Of a DNA stretch of 64,000 bases, positions 32,742 to 42,801 are shown piece after piece (within the stretch, counting starts at the first letter, position 1; each line of letters opens with the position of its first letter). Source of the DNA: Bathynomus jamesi (lineage: Eukaryota; Arthropoda; Malacostraca; Isopoda; Cirolanidae). A program made the translations under genes and the position numbers. The notes below the pieces were generated by a model. The model ran no database searches. It had not been told where the DNA came from and saw only the letters and a program-made list of their open reading frames with translations. The DNA is taken from positions 186,001-250,000 of the forward strand of contig JAJOZX010005793.1 of NCBI GenBank assembly GCA_023014485.1, given 5' to 3'.

Positions 32742-33949
32742 CGGTAGGACGAAATAATAAAGGCACTTAAACAAAAGCATCAGAAATTTTTTAATATGAT
32801 TTACTTGGTACAGTTGTTTTTTGCATTACTTTTTTTTCATTAATTTCTTACTGTGAATGAAAATACCTTAAAAGTTACTTGAAATCTATCCAACCTGCGA
32901 TGTGTATGCAGAGTTTATATGAAGAGATGTAAAGATAACTTCAATTTGATTACGAAAGCATTGTCATATTTTTCCTTTACTAAAACTAAGAATTTGTTTT
33001 GCTTTTAATCGAAAATAAAAATAGTGCAGAATTTTTTTTAAAACTGCTCTGCTTGCGCATGCGTGTTGGTTCTGTTTATGTTAGTTCAAAATTTTCAGTT
33101 TACTGAGTAGTAGTAAGATAGTTACTCTTCAAAATTAATTTAAAGCAGGATCATTACAGTTTATATTATAATTAGTCATGTAATATAGTGCAATATATAA
33201 GTTTGATAGATCCGAATAAACTAAGTCTGAAATTTGATTACTTATGAATCTAAGTTTGCATCATGTTAACCGTTCCCTGTACCTTATTCCAGAATTTATC
33301 AATTCTGGACCATTAAAAGTGGTAAGAAAAAGGTCAAAAATGGAAGGACTTTTATGAAAACCGAAAAATATCCAATATAGACCAATTAAATCTCGAATAT
33401 TGGTAGTCTATATGCATCAATTATGGATTAATAAAACTTTACAGTGCACAGAAGGAAACTTATTCAAACATAAGCTTTTTCACTCGAATGGGAAATTAGA
33501 TTAACGGAAATATTCATTACTTTTATGGTAAAATTACAAATATTTAAACCCGTAATACATTTTTAGCTTTACTTACGAATACTTGGTTCTGAACTACGCT
33601 TAAATTTGAATTTTTGACAGAAATACGATTAGTTATGGTGTAATATATATTCGGACTTCCTTAAAAATATTCCCGTGAGTGTGTGTGTGTGTGTGTATTC
33701 GGTTCCAAATATCTCGTCCGCAGTTCCTTTAATAAAACATAGACCCATTCGTTTTCATAAATTTAAATTCTATTCAGTTGTCATGGTAACTTCTGTCTTC
33801 AGGGGAACGCGTTGGTTGAGAGGACTGTTCATGAATTTCTTTGTGTAAGTGTAGGATCAGCCCTATAATAATAAAAATATTTTTATTTCATATTTATCCT
33901 TTGTTAGCGCACTGTCATGCCTATACAACATATACAAGAACGATAGCTG
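32742..33949. other. No gene recognised
   Basis: AT-rich, with a (GT)n at 33677-33697. No supported frame. Confidence 0.5.
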
Positions 33950-34345
33950 AGAAAAGCATAAACCGGTCTGAAAATTGCGTCCTGCAAACAGGCAAATCTT
34001 TTTTGTGTGCAAGATAATAAACTTTGAAAAGAACAGGCCAAGAACGACACAAAAACATTTGGCGTTAAAAATTCAACGTTAAAAAAAATATTTAGCGACA
34101 GCTTTTAATAGAACGTCACATGTAGTAACTGAGTCTGCAAAACAACATTAAAGTGCATAATGAGGTGGTTTTTTTTCTAAGAGCTCCCGCTAAAATTATT
34201 TTTGTTTTTGTAACTTTGAATTATTAACGCCAAATGTTTTTTGTGCGTTGTGCTTGTCCTGTTCTCTTTAAGGTTTATTATTTTGCACAAAAAAAGATTT
34301 GTCTTTTTGCAGGATGCAATTTTCAGACGGGTCCATGATTTTTGT
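33950..34345. repeat. Diverged inverted repeat
   Basis: The block around AAAACATTTGGCGTTAA and CAAATCTTTTTTGTGTGCAA at 33955-34072 recurs inverted at 34225-34342 (TTAACGCCAAATGTTTTTTG). Arms of about 120 bp with roughly one change in six to eight bases, spacer about 150 bp. Confidence 0.7.
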
Positions 34346-36028
34346 AAGCAATCCCTTTTTGTTTTAAACACAAACTTTGTACAAAATTGGCGCTCATCCT
34401 ACCTTTTGAACAGACATTTTAAGCCGGTGAAAACTTAACATTTACTTTAAGCTCACGAACCACTTACATTTTGAGTGCAATTTCACAAATTTGGTCTCAC
34501 TGTCTTTGGATGTGAAGCTCAAAATTGTTATGGCTGCGGTTTTTTGTAAATTTATGGACTAACTTGCTTTTCCTCGATTTTACAAAAGAATATAAAATTT
34601 TGTCCAAGCGTACAAAATTATTTATTATTGTTTACCACAAACAACACAAACTCTAAAATAGCCAAAATTTTGTTTTTGCGTACTGCGGAGCGGAGGCTTA
34701 AAACTCTCGACGAATAAGATTCGCCCAGTATCAAACGGACGGACGGCTTACTCAGCTGAACAACCTTTTGGCCAAATAAACTTTGCTTTACATTTTTTTG
34801 TAGAGGACGATTTTGTTCGATATTTACATCAAATTACACGCTTGGGAGTGCGTGGACGATATGACCATTTTAACAGTGTTGTTAGAAACGTAGAAATCTG
34901 TTAAATTATTTCGTCTTTATTTATAAAGTGTAAAATTGAATCTAAAAGTTTAATGTACAAATTATTTCCAAATTCTTTAATTTGGGACTTTGGGACTTTA
35001 CCATTATAATTCGAGCCATATCACTGGAAGATCACGTGATAGATCACGCCCTATGACGTAAGGGTCACATGATCAGTATACTTGCAGTTTCCCATATATG
35101 GTATCGTATTATTAATGTTATAAACATTATTATTATAGATCAACGTTGAAGAACTGCATGTAAATAAAGTACAGTTACAGTTATTATTTGTAGAAGGAAA
35201 TATCATATAATTATTGAAAGAAAATGGTCTTAAATATATATTTTATCTTATTTTGCAGGGTCCTATTTCAGGAAGGTTTAAAGAGATTTGGTCGACTGTC
35301 CTTAACATAGACATGTATAGGTTAGGTTTGGCATCTATATCCAAAATAGGCGGAACTTGGGAAGAACCTATCTTCCATTGGAGTTTACAGTATTTTCATA
35401 TTTTAAATTACTTTAAAAAACTAAAATAGAATAAATAGAAATTTTCCTCTTCAAACGCCTCCCATAACTTCCATGTTCCATCTCTGACTTTCTACTTTCG
35501 ATTAATAAACTTCTCACCAACGCTTCTCCTTAAAATCACAGACGTATATAGGTAGGCTGGACACTACCTTATTTATACAGCTGTTCGGTGGGCTATTTTT
35601 CCGCCGCGTCCAGACTTTAACAGACCTAAAAACCATTCCGACGCGCTAGCTTCTGCAAATTATCCAAGCAAAAGTAAATGTTTCGATGCAGTGATGTTAT
35701 TGTGGACATACTGTGAACCTTTAAAAGAAGAGACAAGAATATAATGTTCCTCTTGCTGAGAAAACTGGTCATACGAAAACTGGAATTTTCTCAGTCTTAA
35801 CATCTTAATTTATTTACTTTAGTTGAGAGTCTGAACAACTGTTTGAAACAGAATTTGAAGTGACGTCACTGTATCGACATATCATATTTACTGTGCGTCC
35901 AATTTGAGAGGAGGTGGTGGGGTGGGGCGGTGTTTCTTAAGGGAGAGGAGGCGGTGCCCACTGTAGTGATTTGGATTTTTATGTAATGATTTTTATTTGT
36001 ATAATATGATCTCTGTTTACTTATAATG

Positions 36029-36029
<1 letters not shown>
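34346..36029. other. No gene recognised
   Basis: Short frames only. A G-rich patch lies at 35905-35955. Confidence 0.45.
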
Positions 36030-36094
<65 letters not shown>

Positions 36095-36178
36095 AATCAT
36101 CAATGCATTCATAGTTTAAGGCTTTAAGCGGAAGTATGAAGAATTGCACACACACACACACATGTGTATGTGTGTGTG

Positions 36179-36213
<35 letters not shown>
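36030..36213. repeat. (TA)n/(GT)n/(AC)n microsatellites
   Basis: TA and GT runs at 36030-36092, AC then GT at 36146-36180, and TA at 36180-36213. Confidence 0.9.
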
Positions 36214-36228
<15 letters not shown>

Positions 36229-36626
36229 AAAGGGTTGGTTCATCTCTTTGTTATAAGGCGACTGAATTATGTACAGAAACAGTGAAGTGAACGGACTTAG
36301 CTTTACTTATTTATTTATTTTCTTTATATGAGGTGAGGCTAAAGTCTATTTTAATTCAATCTAATTCGGTGTTTACATATTTTAAACCAGCTTTTTATCG
36401 TGGGTTCGTGGATTCGCTGTAACTGTGACGAAATCCAGTTACAGCAGAAGTGGTGGGGTTGCAGTTCAAGAGTTGGGGGTAAAACCTTCACTACTACATA
36501 TCTTCACCATAAAGGTGAAATAAAAACTTTAACCTTTTTATGCCAGGAGTCATTTCCGCAAGCCCAAAACCTAAATTCGGGAATTACAGTGATATAAATA
36601 ATTACACTAACCTCAGCTACAGTGTA
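36214..36626. other. No gene recognised
   Basis: Unique-looking sequence between microsatellites and the mariner insertion. Confidence 0.4.
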
Positions 36627-37850
36627 CAGGGTGTCCCATAAGTCCGGCATCATAGGAGAAATTCATATTTTTCTATTTCTACAAACCATAATTCATATTT
36701 TTCTCTTTCTACAGGCCATAATGTCTGTGAGCAAGGAAGAACGAATCCAGATAATTCTACTCATAGGAAATCGGAGTCAAAGAGAGGCCGCTGCTGAATT
36801 TAACAGACTGCATCCAGACCGCGAGCCAATAACACAGAGTTGTGTTAGCAGACTTGTTGCAAAGTTTAAGGAAACAGGATCCATAGAAGATAAACCACCA
36901 CACAGTGGACCTTCAAGGGGGTCCACTGACGATGATACAGCGACTGCTATCCTGGCTCATTTTAACAGAAGTCCCAATAAGTCTCATAAGTCTCTTTGGC
37001 GATTGTCAGCCGAGACAAGAGTGTCGAAAAGTAGCATCCATCGCATTCTTCAGGCTCACAAATGGCAGCCATATAAACTTCAGATCCTACAGAAATTAAG
37101 CGAAGATGATCCCGACCGGCGGATGGAATTTTGTGAATGGGCTACGGAACAATATGCTCGGGATACTAATTTCCCGTCCACCATTCTGTTCAGTGACGAG
37201 GCTGTTTTTTATGGAAATGGTGAGGTAAATCGACAGAACACCCGCTACTGGTCTCAAAACAACCCTCACTGGTATACCTCTTCAAAGGAACAAGGTGCAT
37301 CTCGGGTAATGGTATGGTGTGGCATTTGGAAGGATCGCATCATAGGCCCCTCTTTTTCGATGAACATGTCACCGGAGACACCTACCTACGTATGCTCAAG
37401 GAAGAAGCATTTCCCAGTGTCTTGAACGAAGAAGGAAATTTCCCAACATGGTTCCAGCAAGACGGCGCTCCTGCACATTACAGCACCCAAGTAAGGGAAT
37501 GCCTGTACCAACAATTCCCTGGTCATTGGATAGGATGTCGAGGGCCTGTGGAATGGCCAGCTAGAAGCCCGGATCTCACGCCACTAGATTTTTATCTCTG
37601 GGGCCACTTGAAAGCGCTGGTATACGCAGAAAAGATTAGGAGTGTTGAACATTTGCGGCAGCGCATTATTGGGGCATATAACACCATTACTCCTGACATC
37701 ATTCACCGTGTGCTTGCTGACTGGGTATCACGTCTGAATTTGTGTATTGAAAACAATGGTGGACATATTGAGCACGTTCTGTAAATAAAAGCTTTTGTTT
37801 TGCCTTTTTTTATTATTTTTCCTATGATGCCGGACTTATGGGACACCCTG
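36627..37850 (+). mobile_element. Nearly intact mariner-like transposon (DD41D spacing)
   Basis: 1224 bp between TA dinucleotides (36625-36626 and 37851-37852). The terminal repeats CAGGGTGTCCCATAAGTCCG and its complement are about 32 bp and perfectly matched over most of that. The one ORF is broken only by a single missing base, so this is a young copy. Confidence 0.95.
36721..37784 (+). pseudogene. Mariner-like transposase, single frameshift
   Basis: I chose ATG 36721 (MSVSKEERIQIILLIGNRSQ) because homologous proteins begin here; upstream codons lie in the terminal repeat. Two helix-turn-helix domains: first in residues ~5-55, then a linker and a second ending at SIHRILQAHKWQPYK. DDPDRRMEFCEW follows. 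First catalytic aspartate in LFSDEAVFYG (residue 159). A one-base deletion at about 37350, within CCCCTCTTTTTCG, shifts the frame. Second aspartate in QQDGAPAHY (codon 37461), third in SPDLTPLDFYLWG (codon 37587), with 41 residues between them. The end is NNGGHIEHVL, TAA 37782-37784. It would cut at the terminal repeats and insert at TA. The frameshift lies in a T run and could be a sequencing indel. Confidence 0.93.
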
Positions 37851-37852
37851 TA

Positions 37853-38690
37853 TTTATATAACGACATTTGAAAAATAATAATTTTGTGATACACCTCATT
37901 TCACACGGTAACAGAAACCTCCCACACCCCTACAACCCCAATAATCTCCCCGGGAAAGAACGATTCACAAAAAACGATTTCATTGCAGTAAAACTTTAGG
38001 ACCATTTATTGATCTAATGTATTCTATTACATTTGGAGTCCATATTAGCCATTCGATATGGCAACCTGAGATTACTATGTGGTATGTGCGTAAATCATTT
38101 TTTTATTATTGCAATACTCGAGGTATCATTGTATAACTTTACTTGCCGGTGTTCTCTGGAATTATTCTCAGGAGATAGCCGAATAGCGCTATTAAGATCA
38201 TTAGCTAAGTGTGGGAAAAATTTATATGATATTACTATGCCAAGTGCGCCGTAAGAATTATGTAAATAACATGCAAAAATGTAAAAAACAGGCGTCTAAA
38301 TAGGTTCCTTCCAAATTAAATGGAAAAATTATGGAAAGTTTTAAAATTGTTTTTGCCATTTTAGGAAATGAGGTGTTGCTTTGTTTTTATCTTGGAAGAA
38401 GAATTACTTTTAGTAGATATGCGTTTCTGTGGATATTTGTGGGTACTGGATAATATTTACGTTCTTATTAAAGCGTTCATTTACATGCATAAATTTTTTT
38501 AAGTGACTAATATGTTGCTGGTAAAGCGTTTCAACTTATTACCTATACGTCATGTAGAGTAAATAGTTTTCAGTTAAGAAAGATCCTAGTTTCCTATTTA
38601 AATCTATAATAAGCAAATTAATTGCGTTAAGGCGTAGATGCGTGCTAAAAGCATTTCTGTTATAAAGTCTTTATACTTTCTTTATTTAAT

Positions 38691-38727
<37 letters not shown>

Positions 38728-39100
38728 TTACGCCATCCTGGGTGGATGAATGATTTTGAGCTTTAGAAAAGAGAAATTAACCAAATATAATTGTTTTCCT
38801 TCAAAGCTACTGAACACTAAAAAACAGAACCAAAATGTCTCACTACTTTTATCCCCTTCTTCCTTTTACGTTCATTTGCTAAATGAAAGTATTGCGGATG
38901 TAGTGTCAGTAATACGAGCAATATAGAGATTAGCAAATAGCATTACGCAGTTTCAGTTAGTTGGAAATTGGCAGGGATTTGACAAAGAGAACAGCCTTAT
39001 CCACTTGTGTATATATAGAAACGATGTTGTTTTAAAATCTTATCATTTACATAAGATGTACTACATTAGCAATACCTTCTGTACCTTGACTCCGAGCGCT
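37853..39100. other. No gene recognised
   Basis: Includes a (CT)n at 38693-38724 and short frames without motifs. Confidence 0.5.
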
Positions 39101-39264
39101 TTTCTAAAGTTAAATTAAACTTTTGGAGAAGATTACCTTTATAAGGACGCGTAGTGAGTGAGATTCTGGAACTTCTTTTCGTTGCCTCCTTTTCTCACGT
39201 CCAAAAGAAGTAAACGAGGTGATAAAATCCGAAAACGTGGGCGGAAGCCCGTATGGAGGATGTA

Positions 39265-39420
39265 GACTTCTAGAGAGACGATTCGTCTGAAACCGTAGAA
39301 AATTTCCACGTCACCAGAGCGAGGCTATAAAAGCGTGAGTCCAATTCATTTGCAATCCTGTAAGCACTTCATCCGTCATGTAACTTTTTCAACCGATGCT
39401 ACTGCTTTATTTGCCGCCGT
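39265..39420 (+). promoter_or_regulatory. Promoter-like segment: TATA box with heat-shock-like motifs
   Basis: TATAAAAG lies at 39326-39333 in a locally GC-richer context. Upstream at 39265-39307 are three TTC/GAA pairs (CTTCTAGAG, ATTCGTCTGAAA, AGAAAATTTCC), reminiscent of heat-shock elements but imperfectly phased. An ATG at about 39398 opens only eight codons (MLLLYLPP), and a MITE starts at 39434. It may be the promoter of a gene destroyed or displaced by insertion. This is inference from motifs only. Confidence 0.3.
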
Positions 39421-39433
39421 AATCACCACATCA

Positions 39434-39636
39434 GGATCACCTGAAGATCAGGGCCCCCAGCCTCAATTACCAAATGATATCTTCGTTAAAACTAACGAAA
39501 ATATCACGACTTAACCTAACCAATCGTCAAGGGCGTACAGTTGACCTAACTGGGCATTCAATTTAATCTATTATTATATTTGGTACTGTAAAGCAAGAAA
39601 CAAGAATACATGGGGGCCCTGATCTTCAGGTGATCC
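39434..39636. mobile_element. Foldback MITE (RGATCACC ends), rearranged inside
   Basis: Both ends are complete (GGATCACCTGAAGATCAGGG and its complement). The left interior has CTCAATTACCAAATGATATC in place of the usual arm, and the right part contains a palindrome-core copy and about 60 bp of other sequence. Flanks CCACATCA and CCACGTAA agree at six of eight bases, consistent with a worn 8-bp duplication. Confidence 0.8.
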
Positions 39637-39709
39637 CCACGTAAAAAATTACACATAGTTCAAGTAAAAATATCTCTGTGACAAAAACTTTGTTGACCAG
39701 TGATATATA

Positions 39710-39780
39710 ATTAATGTGTTTTTAACGAAAATATCATGACTTAACCTATCCAATCGTCAAGGGCGTACAGTTGACCTAAC
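39710..39780. mobile_element. Half-core of the foldback MITE
   Basis: AACGAAAATATCATGACTTA through TCAAGGGCGTACAGTTGACC, preceded by AATTAATGTGTTTTT. The same boundary in reverse occurs at 42480-42520, so the two are related arms. Confidence 0.7.
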
Positions 39781-39909
39781 ACGGAAAGAAGGAATTGTGG
39801 GGGTATAACAGAAAAGTACCAAACTAAATTATAGTTTCCTTATCCATTCACCCAGGAACTATACAGTAGCTATACTGTAATTGCTTACTTAAAGATCATT
39901 GTGTTTAGT

Positions 39910-40140
39910 TAATAAAGTAACCAGATTTTTTTTAAGTTAAAAGCGGGACAGATCCTGAACCCTCCCAACTGGGGAGTCCAGTAAGGGGAGGGGGTGTTCC
40001 CCTGCGGCGGTTGAGAAAATTTTGAAATTGCAATACTCAAAAAACACATTTTGGTGGCATCGTAAGCAGATATTCAATGTTAATTTCAGCAACTGTCCCG
40101 CCGAAAATCGGAACTCTGGTCACTTTATGTTTAGTATGTC
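39910..40140. mobile_element. Probable hAT-type MITE (AGTAACCAGA ends)
   Basis: AAAGTAACCAGATTTTTTTT at the left and CTCTGGTCACTTT at the right are imperfect complements. TGTTTAG lies near both sides but not immediately adjacent to both. The interior has inverted GCGGGACAG/CTGTCCCGC segments. Confidence 0.5.
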
Positions 40141-40979
40141 CTTAACCTGCATAAATTCACAGAGAAAAAATAAAAGCGAATTAGAATCACATCTAAGTAC
40201 ATGTTTGAGTGCTTTACGTATAACTGAAGTATTTGCAAATAACATCCTTTCCATGCATGGAAATAGATTCAAGATCAAAATACTGGATGTATTTGAAAAT
40301 GTCACATGAATATATTAACACGAGTTTAAAGTAAGTTATTTGTTTTAAAATGTTTATTATACCTATTGAAATAACTCCATATTAAAATATATAACATTTT
40401 ACCTATATAAGAAACATAATTTAGACTACAATGGACAATATTAAACGTTTATCTGATTAAAAATACTTCAAAGCATCGTAAATTAAGTTCTTTTTCATGT
40501 TAAAACCTAATTACAAATAACTAAAATTTAAATTTTAACGTAATGAATTTAAGATTTAATATTCAGAGAGAAACTATAAAAAGATGGCTTTTATAAAAAC
40601 TTGGGACCGTTGAAATTATCCGTTATCTTTCGTTTTTCTAATCTTCTTTTATATTTATGCTAATTATGTTTATCTTTTAAAACAACGACGAAATTACGAA
40701 TGAAGTAGACCCCAAATATTTTGTAAAGTAGGCTTTTGGAAACCTCATGAACGTTTTAAAAACTAAGTTACTCTCAAGGACCTCTTTTCATTCAATGTCT
40801 TTCCCATAAAAAATTCCATTTCATCCTTTATCCAAAACGTGAGAAATTCGTGAGTAAGAATCCCAAAAGAGGTAATTCTCAAAATAGATAAGTTCCCACT
40901 TTATGTCCTTTTTATTCTTATCCACGGTTAGGTTAATAAATATTAACCATTCTCATTTCGTGACTTTACCCCAATTATG
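40141..40979. other. No gene recognised
   Basis: AT-rich. The 95-codon frame at 40022-40309 overlaps the preceding MITE and shows no motif. Confidence 0.45.
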
Positions 40980-40987
40980 AATGAGAG

Positions 40988-41222
40988 TAGGGTTACCATA
41001 TTTGAACTTTCAAAAAAGAGGACACTCCAGAGGTGGAGGGGTGTATCTGTATTAGTATCTACCAACTCACGTTGTATTAATGTATATATACACTGTGTAC
41101 TACATGTCGTCTATATTGAGTACCTATAAATAAGAACAAGTGTTATGGCCTCAAAAATCAATGTTAGAAATATTCAAAATTTCCGGACATGTCCGGGAAA
41201 AACCGGACGTATGGTAACCCTA
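40988..41222. mobile_element. hAT-type MITE with perfect 8-bp TSD
   Basis: Ends TAGGGTTACCATA and TATGGTAACCCTA, 235 bp, flanked by the exact direct repeat AATGAGAG (40980-40987 and 41223-41230). The interior has CCGGACATGTCCGG and is non-coding. Similar ends at 32411. Confidence 0.9.
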
Positions 41223-41230
41223 AATGAGAG

Positions 41231-41748
41231 TGATCTTTCTCAAATCAAGAAACGGTTTCCCTAAATCTGGAATTTTCACTTTCTGCATTCTCGCTTGCGA
41301 ATCGCGGATAAGAATGAAAATTACAGAAATAACATTGAGTCGGAAATAATCGCCCTTGGTGGAAAATTATAGGCTAGTCCATAATTAGTTATAACTAAAG
41401 GTTATCCCCTCTGATTAATATAACCTATGTTTTTTGTGACACATGCGAATGATTAACTGCGAGTTGAACTGATTCTTCATAATCGAATTCTCAATTACTA
41501 AAAGAAAATGTACAATTTACAATTTCTGTAAGAATTTAACCCTTCACCGCATGAATTTTTTGTAGGCTAAGTTATGAATTGAATGTATTTATATGACAGG
41601 TTACAAATTCGTCCGTTTATGCATGAAAGGGTTAACATAATAAGACGACCAGAAAGTGTGAATTATTTCTTTGGCTTAAAATTGTGTACGAAATATGTTT
41701 AATTAACTGCATCATATCTCGAATTTAACATAAAAATACTTTTTATAT
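41231..41748. other. No gene recognised
   Basis: AT-rich, unassigned. Confidence 0.5.
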
Positions 41749-42399
41749 TTTCCTGTCTTTCATTTGAGGATTGAAATCACTAATGGGACATTTGGGAGGT
41801 TAAAGGGATTAAAAGGGATTAAAATTATAATTTTCTAGTACTACCCCTTCCCTCATTGCCAGTACCACCCCTAACTCTTTTATTTCTTCATGCCCCCCCC
41901 CCCCTTGCCCCTCTTCCCTCTCCCATTTGGCATATTTGCCACCATAGTACTATTGGAATTGAAGCAATCTGAAAATAATTAAAAAGTGACGAAAACAACA
42001 ATATTTGGCAACACCAAAGCATCTATATTATATAGGTGCTTTGGTGTTGCCAAATATTGTTGTTTTCGTCACTTATTTGGCAATATTTGGCAACGCCAAA
42101 GCACCTATATTATATAGGTGCTTTGGTGTTGCCAAATATTGTTGTTTTCGTCACTTTTTAATTATTTTCAGATTGCTTCAATCCCAATAGTACTATAGTG
42201 GCAAATTTGCCGAATGGGAGAGGGAAGAGGGGCAAGGGGGGGGGGCATGAAGAAATAAAAGAGTTAGGGGTGGTACTGGCACTGAGGGAAGGGGTAGTAC
42301 TAGAAAATAAAAATTGTAATCCCTTTTAATCCCTTTAACCTCCCAAATGTTCCATTAGTGATTTCAATCCTCAAATGAAAGACAGGAAAATATAAAAAG
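41749..42399. repeat. Large palindrome (~325-bp arms)
   Basis: The sequence from CTTTTTATATTTTCCTGTCT to its reverse complement at 42380-42399 is symmetric about 42074 with few mismatches. The centre holds two nested copies of a hairpin block: TTTGGCAACACCAAAGC, TATATTATATAG, GCTTTGGTGTTGCCAAA. Arms contain a C11-14 run (41888-41902) matched by a G run (42233-42245). No ORF beyond the chance frame at 42005-42190. Confidence 0.9.
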
Positions 42400-42411
42400 A
42401 TAGCCCTTAGG

Positions 42412-42508
42412 TCAAATGAATGCCAGGTTAGGTCAATTGAATGCCCGGTTAGGTCAACTGTACGCCCTTGACGATTGGTTAGGTTAAGTCATGATATTTT
42501 CGTTAAAA
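42412..42508. mobile_element. Half-arm of the foldback MITE
   Basis: AATGCCAGGTTAGGTCAATT, GAATGCCCGGTTAGGTCAAC, core, ATGATATTTTCGTTAAAAAC. Reverse partner of 39710-39780. Confidence 0.7.
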
Positions 42509-42801
42509 ACACATTAATTACACTGGTATGCATATGAAATTTTTTTGCCTGCTGTGAGGGTTTTTTCAACTCATATTATATAATTCGACCATGCTGAATT
42601 CGAAAATGACATTGGTTTTCCTCAATCAGGTCAGGTTTTTTCTCTATTGGCCATTTATTATAAGTCCAATTTTGTCCCCAAATTTATTGATTTTTTTAGC
42701 TTAAACACTGTAGATACGAGTAATATTATAAGAACACTCGTGAAAAATGAAAACATTGTGTGAATAAATACTTTATTCATACAATGAATATGGAAAAAAG
42801 T

